Assembly (NCBI GenBank): GCA_012295275.1
Contig: CM022667.1
Location: 1,667,001 to 1,702,000 of the forward strand
Reading direction: 5' to 3'
Source of the DNA: Chrysomallon squamiferum
Lineage: Eukaryota; Mollusca; Gastropoda; Neomphalida; Peltospiridae
DNA length: 35,000 nucleotides
Positions 10,720-21,812 of the stretch are shown here, piece by piece. Within the stretch, counting starts at the first letter, position 1. Every line of letters begins with the position of its first letter. The notes beneath the pieces are model-generated. The model was not told the origin of the DNA, searched no databases, and worked only from the letters and a program-made list of their open reading frames with translations. Position numbers and translations under genes: made by a program.

Positions 10720-13700
10720 GCACGGCGTATATAATTATTTTGATTTCTTGACAATGTTTTCCAGGCTTACTTTTTTCCGGTTTGGGAAGAAGATAGGTCT
10801 CAACTATGTCAGATCCATGAGTATGGTGTGTTCTTGTTGTAGGTGCTGTGACTAATAACGTGTAACGAGTGTTAAGGCCTTTTCAGGCCACTTTATTGGT
10901 TTCGTGATACAGCGGATTATTTCGAATGTTAAATTATATTAAGTTATTTAAACTGCTGATATATATATATATAGTATATATCTCAAGGCTGAATATGAGT
11001 ATAACAACTAACATCATGCTTTTGTAATGTTATTTCAACGTCAGTTTACAGGGATAATTACTTTGTTGCATCATCCTTAGAAGATTTTTAGTTATGGGTT
11101 ATCAGCATTACGAACACATTTTTTCATATTTCATATTCAGTTATGAATTAAATTATTGTTGTACTGATACAGTAAATATTTTAATTAGGTTTTTTTTTTA
11201 ATACAAAAACAACAACGAAAAAACCACATCAATTTTGTATGTTTTTATGAACCATATATATATATATATATATATAAAAAAAGATATATATAGGTATGTG
11301 ACAAAAATCGTAAGTGCACAGCTGCACAATTGTTGTGACGCGTTTTTGCTTACCTTGAAGAAGGTTCCCTCATTTGCATTTCCGTTTCGTCATTATTTTT
11401 ACATAATTTCAAGAACAATATGTGTCATAACGTAATATACATATTCAGCTTCATCACAGTATTTGTTTTTTGACAAACAACGCAGAATCAACAGACAAAT
11501 TTACCAATTCAAAATGATTAATTGATTGTATGTCCAAGGTAAGCCAGCTTGAGACTTTAAAAATTATATACAAATTATGCATTTCAGCATAGTCTGCCAA
11601 ATTTCATTTAAATATTTATGGTTACAAGTGAAGATAGTTAGTTTGGATACCAAAATGTGTGGTGTTTACAGCTAATGATGCAGCCACAGTTGATGTCTTA
11701 CATGCTTGATCATTGATGTATTGTTTATTTTACTGAATGACTGAATATTTATGTGGCACAATGCAAGGAATATGTAGTATGATAATGATGCTTCTAATTC
11801 TAAACCTATCAAAAACTCTATGTTCAGATATAATTCATGAACATTGGTTTGATTTTTATGAAATGCTGTATCTGTATAATGAAGGCATACAGCAAATTTT
11901 AGAATCTTCTTGAATATATAAAGGTCTACAATTCATCAGTCTTGAAAAATTATCTTTAACTTTGCTTTAATTTGTATGGATTTTTTGAGAATCAAATAAG
12001 GTACATTTGATGTAATTGGTGGAATTAATTAATTAATTAAAAGTCATGAGTATTAGCAACTTGCTTAAGAATTCTGTACAGCTTTAGAACTCAATGAAAT
12101 CTTCATTTTGATATATAATAATGCATATTCATATTGGACTAAAACTGAGATATTCAGTGTTTATTTTGCAAAATGATAGAAATGAATTACATTTTATTCT
12201 GATAAAAATTCTTAACATTTTTCATATCAAAGCTATCAAAGAGATATTTGTGTCATTTTAATATGTGTTTTTTGCTTTTTCTAATGATATATAATATTTT
12301 TTTGAAAATTTTGTCACATACCTAATATTTATTTCTAATAAAATGTATTATTTTCATCATGTTGATATAAATATATATTTTTCTAATTATTACTGCAGAT
12401 ATGTCGAAGTGTACTTAACAGGCTTTTGCCTTCTAAATTGTCAAGCAGACATAAATACTGATCTGAATAAGAAGACCTTTCTTTCTTTTTTTTTTTTTGA
12501 TACATGATAGCATGCTATTGTAGTTAGTTTCAATAGATAAATGCTAGAAATTTAGCATAAATTTAAAGATATGACAACAAAATTGTAAAATACCTATATT
12601 AGGGGTGAACAAATTGCTTAATCTGTTTTCTGTTTGCCAGAATTTTGTGTTGTGTTGAAAATTATTTTGCTAATACTTGAAATTAAAATGCCATTCACTA
12701 TATTGAAAGTGGTGGGCTCTTAACAACATTCTTTCCTATTCATTATGGCTGAATAACTACTTGAACAATACTTGTCAGCATTGCACAAGTATTGCATAAG
12801 TTGACCCAGTAGAATTAACAAAAACTTTGACATTGTTGGATAAGAAGCTGTGATGTCTGTACTTGTTTTCATACTGTAAACAAAGACAGATCAACATTAA
12901 TCTTTTTAATTTTCTTGTTAATAATATGACATTAAATTTCTATTGCTTATGTCCGTTAGGAGGTTTTCAGCACAGTTTTTATTATCAGGGGAGATTAGAA
13001 GAAATGAAAAATTACTTTAATAATTTTTACCTTTTTTTTTTTGGTTATCTCATCAGTTCCTTGTATAATGTATTCAAGGCATTTCCCTCCCTATATGCGA
13101 TATTCATTTTTTATTTTTTTTTATTTTAATAATGTCAGAAATTAGTCATTATTATTTTCAATTTATCAAAGATTTTAATTAATTTAACACTATTCATTCT
13201 TAGCTGTTTTTCTAATTACTCTAATTTATCTAATTTATCTTATTAAGAAAAAATAAGTAATATTATGATTCATACATAGCTTGGTTTATTCAGGATTTTC
13301 TGCAAACCATCTAACCATAGAACTTACAAAATGCTGTTTGAAATCTTAAATAATAAACTCTTCATAACTGTATTAACTTATTTCAATCACATTCCTTATA
13401 CTTTTTTTTTTTTTTTTTTTTTATCAATGTTTTAAAACTGGATAAAACAATATATTTTAATGTCTTGTGCAAAAATCCTTACTCAGTTTGCTTTGTTTTG
13501 TTTTTACTTACATATATCGGTGTATCTGTAGTTATTAGAACTGGCTTTGGTTTATATATTATTTAATATATGGTTATAAATTACATTAATTAATTTTTAA
13601 TGGACAAAAAAGTTTTTTCGATCTTGAATTTTAAATTTTAAATGCTTTTAACAGTACTTAAAAAAAAAAACTGAGATAAAATTCTTCAGTTTTTCCTTAC

Positions 13701-16700
13701 TGCTTTTGGTAAATCAGTTTTCCAGTATTAAATTAATCTCAAATAAAACTTAGATATTAAAAAAACTAGCAAATGTTATTGTTTACACTTTCCAGTTTTT
13801 GGAAAAGTGGACATAAAAGGATCACTTGTTTTGATTCATAACAAAATTCTTAGAAAATACATAACCTGCTTCTTTCATCAGATCATCTTTTAGTTTAAGA
13901 CAACACATTTTTGATGCTCATTAAGGATTGACTTTAAGAAATAGTTATGTAGTACTTAAATATTGATTTCTTCGTTTAACAAAAAAAAAATTATTTCTAT
14001 ATATAATGAATATTTATTTATGCGCATGAAAACATTTAATTTAAAATCTTATTTCTGACCATATGTTTATATTATTAATACAGACCTCGAATAAGCCAAC
14101 CCCAGAGTTTATGGCACATCGAGAAGAGCTCTGGCAGAAGTTAAAAAAGGAGTATGATGATTGGGTAGCTGCCCAGCCTGTTCAGCCAATCAAAATTACA
14201 CTTCCAGATGGCAAAATTGTTGAAGCAAAATCATGGCGGACTACTCCTTATGAAGTAGCTAAAGGGATAAGGTAATTTAAAAAAAAGAGAAAAATTTGAC
14301 TCTAAAATTTATAAAATACATATTGTCATTATTATTATTATGCTAGCAAATTATTAATAATATATATTACAGAGAATATTTCAGTAAAAATTCAGTGATT
14401 TTTCAGCATGCCCACATTATCGCTTAGGTAATCATTATTAATAAGTATGAAATAGCTTAATAGGCGATTAGACTGAATTTTAATATATTCAGCTTTAATG
14501 CATTTTACTATTTATACATCTTTTATAATAAATATTTATGAAAATTAATAAAGTAATTAAAGAATTATTACCAAAAAAATTTAAATTAATATAATTTTTA
14601 TTTTAATTTTAAAAAAATGTTCTTCTCTTTTCAGTCAGGGTCTGGCCGACAATACTGTGATCGCAAAGGTGAATGGTGAATTGTGGGATCTGGACAGACC
14701 TTTTGAGGGTGATGCAGAATGTAAATTCCTCAAATTCAATGATTCAGATGGTAATGAAAATATTTCTAGCAAAAACTAAGCATCGTTTTAGATTATTGCT
14801 TCTAAAAGTTATTTTTTACATTTAAATTTAAACACAGGAAAATAAAATAAATTTATTGAAACATCCTTTTTGTAATTTTATTTTAGTCTACTGCATCTAA
14901 AGGTTAATTTTAAAATTAAAGTTAAATATGGAAGATTATAATTAAATCCGTCGAAAAATATTTGATAAAAATAATTAAATAAAACTAAATTAAATTAATT
15001 TTTAGTGTTCCAAGTGAGTAAATGAATTTGAAGTGTTATTTATGGCTTTTCTTTGTTTCAAAAACCTTCTAATTTCTCCTTTTTCTGTTTTAATACGAGG
15101 TAAAATATTATGTCCTTTTCTTTAACTAATATGATCACCAATCATGTGGTTACATTTATCTGAATATTTTACACATATACAGGCATGTGCTCACATGCAC
15201 ACACACACACATATATGTCATTTTTGAAAACAATAAATAAATAACAAAATGTATTGTTATTTTCAGGGCAGTATGTATTCTGGCACTCAAGTGCACACAT
15301 TCTTGGTGAAGCCATGGAAAAAGAATACGGAGGCCATCTTTGTTACGGGCCACCAGTTGATAATGGATTTTACTATGACATGGGTTTGGAAGGAAAGTGA
15401 GTAGGTTACAGAATACACTCTTTATTTATTTTTTAAATGTAAAATATTGGGTTATTTTGTATATCTTGCATATGGAATTGCATAGAACTGTATTTTATGT
15501 GTGTATGTATATATATATGTGTGTGTGTGTATATTATTTTTTGTGTGTGTGTGTGTGTAAAACTTTGTTTTAATAATCAAATGAAACGGAATATATTTTA
15601 TAAATTCATTTGATTTAAATTATATTTGATGGTGCAATTAATAAATGATTTCACACTGGTTTGCCAGCATTAACACTAATCCAAATTGTGCACAGTTTCA
15701 GCTTTTTATTTAGTGTTTTGATATTTACTGCTGTCTGCCACTGTATTCAAATATCAGGTTATATATATATATGAAACTGTTAGTTTCATAATTTACCTCT
15801 TTCATTTTTTCCAGGCAAATTTCAAGCAATGAACTGCCCAAGATTGAGAGCATTTGTAAAAGTATTGTGAAAGAGAAACAACCGTTTGAAAGACTGGAAC
15901 TGAAGAAGGAAGATCTGCTCAAAATGTTTGAGGTATTAAAGTTAATATTACACTCATCAAGTGCAGCTATAATACAGGATTTCAGAAACTGGGGTATATA
16001 TCATCAGCTTTTAACATGAAATAAGTTTTGTTATAAAGAAACAAGTTAGAAAACATTAATGGGAGGATAGTGGATAATTATCCTATTGTAAAGGGGGAGG
16101 ATATAATGTAAACATTCACTTGTAAGATGCATGGTTCTTGTTATATATCCACTTAGATCTGCTTGTGAACTCTGTGGTTTAGATTGAAATTTAATATGTA
16201 TTGGTATGTATTTCATTATTAATTGAAACTTGATTTTAAAAAAAGAAAGAAATAGAAAAAAGCTTAAATGATAAAAATATAAAGTATGCAGAATATATTA
16301 ATTTTCATATTATAACTTACATGTTTTGTTTTCAGTACAACAAATTCAAAGTGAGAATTCTGAAGGAAAAAGTCACCTCTGATACCACCACTGTATACAA
16401 GTAATTTTTTTTTTTTTTTTTTGAAATTTATTATTTAATATTCTTTTATTTGTTAATTTTCAAACTAGATAATTTTAATCTTTGTTATTTATTTATATTT
16501 ATTATTTTTGAATGGTGATTCGAATTTATTTGTTATTATTCACTTGGATTATAAATTTAGATATGAAATTAATTTTTATTTTTTTTGGTTTCTTTGACTG
16601 TGTCCATCATAAAACATTGGATTAAAATAAAAAATAAATATATATGTGTGTAGTTTCAAATTTGATTCTTAATTTTTTATAATGCTGGTACGTGAATTGA

Positions 16701-19363
16701 TTTTAGAATAGATGTATATTTCTTGCCCTTTAAACAAAAAATAGAAGCCACTTAATTGTCAAACAGTTAATTTTTTTTGTGACTTTTATTAATCTTAGAA
16801 GAACATTAATTATGTTAATTTGTTGCATTTTAAGTTGGAAGTTGTGTTGACTTGGTAACTGATTAATGTCATGACTGACACTGTGTGTGTTGTGTTGTAG
16901 ATGTGGGTCTCTGATAGATCTGTGTAGAGGTCCTCATGTACGACACACTGGAAAAGTGAAGGCTCTCGCTGTCACCAAGGTAATGTTACATTAATGTCAC
17001 TCTTTGACATTTTCAGCAATTGTAGAGCCAGGATTTTTTTGATTTTTTTTAGCTAGTTATGTAGCTATTTTAATCGTTTATGTATAAAAAAATGTTTCAG
17101 TCTGTTTCAAAAATATTGAAGTAAAATAATTTCTAAAATTTTTAAATAATGATAAAATAATAATTGTTTACAGAGTTAATAAAAGTTACAGACATGAATC
17201 ATGAATTTCTAAAAAATTGTTATAAATATAGTGATAAATATTTTTGTATATCAAATCCAGAATGTTCCAAATTAAAAGCTATATTTTGTAAACTCGGTTC
17301 AGATGTAGACTCTGTTGAACAAAATACAAATTTTATTAACATAGATGTAGACTCTGTTGAACAAAATACAAAATGTTTATTTACATAGATTTTGTGTATT
17401 TGAATATTCTGCAAAGCTAGACATTAATTTAGCATTTGTTTTTATTATAATTTTTTTAATTATTTTCAGTCATGTCTGCACTGCACTGATAACTCAGAAA
17501 ATTTGTTTTGTTATATTTAGAACTCATCCACCTACTGGGAAGGAAATTCTGAAGCAGAATCCTTGCAGAGGGTCTACGGTATTTCATTCCCTGATGCAAA
17601 ACAGCTCAAAGAATGGAAACATTTCCAGGAAGAAGCTGCAAAAAGGGATCATAGAAAAATTGGAAAGGTTAGAATATGATTTTGTGTAAAAATGTACACG
17701 TAATCTGTATAGTTTGGAAGCTTTAAATTATAAAAACTAGCCAGATTTCTGTCATTAAATATCTCAAGTTCACTAAAGTATTGTTGATCATAATCTGTAA
17801 TGTTTTGAATTTGTAAATTTCAGTGAAACTCTGACAGTTATAATTGTGTATGCTGAGAATAATATGTAGTTTTAAGTATTGTATATAATTTTGGATGTTA
17901 TATTTAATTTTGAAAACAATATTTAATTCTGAATGTTATATTTAATTATGAATTTTATGTTTAATTCTGGGCATTATATTTAATTTTGACTACTTAATTC
18001 TGATTATCATAGTAATTCTAAAAATACTGTACTGTTTTGAATAACAGTTTATTTAGAATATTGTATTTAATTCCAAAAATTGCAATTCTGAATGTAATAT
18101 TTAATTTTAAATAATAATTTTGACTGTTATATTTAACTGTTTCTTTGTGCCTACTTGTAGGAGCAGGAGCTGTTTTTCTTTCATGAGTTGAGTCCTGGCA
18201 GCTGTTTCTTTTTACCCAAAGGAGCACACATCTACAACAAACTGATTGACTTTATTCGGGTAGGTCTTTACACTGTACACACACACACAAACAACTTACA
18301 CACACAAAAAAATACATTTTACATTTTTCATTGTTGTTTTTTTAAATTTCTTATGAACATCATTAAAATAGAGAACTGAATCTAACCCAAAACAAACAGC
18401 TAAAAGAAAAGATATTTATTCACTAAAATTAACCACATATCTGATCTGTTTGTCTGTCTGTCTTTCAGTTTGTCTACTGTTCTCTCTAATTATCTATCTA
18501 TCTATCAGTCTTCCACCTATCTGCAAGTGTGTGTGAGCACATGTGTGTGTAATTTTTGTTGTCATTTGTATGTAATTTTTTTAGAAATGAAAGTATTTTT
18601 GTCTTGTTTTAGGAACTCTACTGGAAGTTAGGTTTCCAGGAAGTTGTCTCTCCAAACATCTACAACAGCAAACTGTGGGAAGTGTCTGGGCACTGGCAAC
18701 ATTACGCTGTATGTTTTATACAATTCATTTTATCAAATAAATCTTGTGCTTTTAATTAAAATAAATAATACTAATAATATTAATGCTACTATAAAAAAAG
18801 ATAGTAATAATAAAAAATTTGAAAAAAATAATTTTGATTTACTTCTTAACCAGATTACCAAAAAAATTAAAAATTAAAAAAGCACCCCACCACTTTTGCT
18901 TTAGTTTTGATTATTAAATATTATCACACCCATCCACAAAGCACCTGGTTAATTAAGTTTATTAAACTATTATGGTAAGAAATAACATAATTGATTTTAA
19001 ACATTAACCAAATATTACTTGAATAAATAACAGATTATTAAGTTTCACTCATTACCATTATTTTACATATTTAATTGTTACTGTATGTTTAAAAAAAAAA
19101 AGCATTAATTTTATTTTATTTGTTAATTTATTGTGATGAAGTATTATCTTAAAACAACATCTAAATAAACTCTTTGTGTGTAATGAAATGAAATGAAATA
19201 AAATAAAATAAAATAAGAAAGTCTTAATATCACTAAGTGATTCATTTTTTAATTTATATATATATATTTTTTTTTAATTTCTTTATGTAGGAAAATATGT
19301 TTAAGTTTGATGTTGAGAAGGAAACTTTTGCTCTGAAGCCCATGAACTGTCCAGGTCACTGGT

Positions 19364-19408
<45 letters not shown>

Positions 19409-20144
19409 AATTCTCTTTGTCAAAACACTGAAAACAAATATCAGATGAAATGTTACAGTCTGGGTGAAATGATAATTTTGAAAGAAGGGAAAATTTCTCT
19501 ATCCAGCCATTCTCATGAGCCTGTTACTTTGTTGTCCTACTTTATTGTTGTCAAAGATTGGTAACCAGTGACATCAGTTATTAGTAGATACAAAAAAAAA
19601 AAACAAATACTGTGAAAATGTAGTGTTTTTTTTAATTTATTTCAAAGAGTTTATTTATTTATTTATTTATTTACTTATGTAATGTTATTTATTTATTATT
19701 TATTTATTTATTATTATGATTTAATATTATTTATTATTCAATTTTGGCATTTGTAAATTTAAAAAAAAAAAAAAAATTATTATTTATTTATTTATTTATT
19801 TATTTACTTATTTTATTTATTTATTTACAGTCTCATGTTTGACCACAGATACCGGTCATGGAGAGAGTTACCTCTGCGACTGGCAGATTTTGGTGTTCTA
19901 CATCGTAACGAGCTGTCCGGAGCTTTGTCTGGGCTGACCAGGGTCCGGCGATTCCAGCAGGACGATGCACACATATTCTGTAGACCAGACCAGGTACAGA
20001 GATCGTAATCACGTCAAAATTAATATGTGTGTTATTTGTGTTCATATGTTTATTTATACGTTCCTACACATAAAATTAACTCCAGGCACTAAAGAATATG
20101 TGTGTGTGTTTGTGTAGTTGTTTGTGAGTGATTATTTTTGCGTG

Positions 20145-20185
<41 letters not shown>

Positions 20186-21754
20186 TACATGGAATAATGT
20201 AGCTGGAACAAACATAAAATTTGAGATTAAGACATATATACATACTGAATGTTTATATCATTTATGAGTAAAGTAAATATACTGAATAATCATATATCTG
20301 CTGCCATTAGACATTTTTCATCTTCTTTTTAAATATCTTTTGTCTTGGTACAGATATCTTCATTTACTGGACTCTTTAAATATCTTTTATTTCAATACTG
20401 TCTGTTGGTACATTCATTTACATCACTTTTTGTAAACTTTGTGCTATAGCTCTTGAACATATTGAAACAAACAACACATTAATCTCTTTCCTTTTACGTG
20501 TTATTTTAATTTTCTAAGTTAAATTTAAATACTGAACTAAGTGTGAGGGCTTTCAGATTTTGTGATTAATCCAGAATGTTTTGTGTTGCGCAGATCAAAC
20601 AGGAGATAGCTGGTTGTTTGGATTTTCTTCGAGTCGTCTACGGAATTTTTGGTTTCACCTTTCAACTGAAACTCTCCACTCGGCCAGAGAAATACCTCGG
20701 TGAAATAGAGATGTGGAATGACGCAGAAAAGGTGAAAAAAAGGAACATTTAAACATTTCTATTTTTTTTTTTATCTCATTTTTATTTTATTCCAGTTAAT
20801 TTGATATGAGAGAATTGAGGTGAATTAAAGCAAATGAAGAATGGATGTGAATAAAATTGTACAGTTCGATGCAAATGTAATTACAGTTATATAGGAGTCT
20901 GTAATATGGTTATTTATCGATGTATCTTTTCTTGTTTAGTATTTTCTGGTTTTATTAATTGATGTGTAATGCTTAATAGTCATAAAGTTTGTTAAATATT
21001 TCGACATTTATTTATATTTTATAACGTAAATAATGTGGATAAGCAATGTGTTTGCGTTTGCAGTGTGTATCTGTATTTTTGTATGTGTGTGTGTGTGTTT
21101 GTGTGTGTATTAAAGATTAATGTTATTATAATGTTTTGTAACATAATGATATGTAACAGTATTATTATTATTTTTTTTTTTTTTTCAGCAACTAGAAGAC
21201 AGTCTGGATGCATTTGGTGAAAAATGGGAACTGAATCCTCAAGATGGAGCTTTCTATGGGCCTAAAGTAAAAATATTTGATATTCTGAAACAAATTAACA
21301 AACAAAAGCTTTTAAAACAGAACATTACTAACATATATCTGTAAACATCCAAAAATAATACTGTACTAATATAACATCAGTATAATATGAAATTTTAAAA
21401 TAAAATGTAATAGTCTTCAGTAAATGCTATAAATTTATGTTTGCTTTTAGATTTTTTAATTTTTTTTTATTTTGGTTTTTTTTTATGGTCAGTGTCTTTA
21501 TTAAAAAATTACTAAATTTTAATGTTGTTATTTTATTTTGGTTTTTGTAGATTGATATCACAATTCATGATGCACTACGCAGACCACATCAGTGTGCAAC
21601 CATCCAGCTTGATTTCCAACTACCACTACGTTTTAAACTGGGATATGTCAAGTAGGTTTTTTATCATTATAATCATGGTATTATTTATTATTATTATTAT
21701 TATTATTAATTATTATTACAGTTATTTAAACTATTATGTTTATTATTATTATCT

Positions 21755-21812
<58 letters not shown>

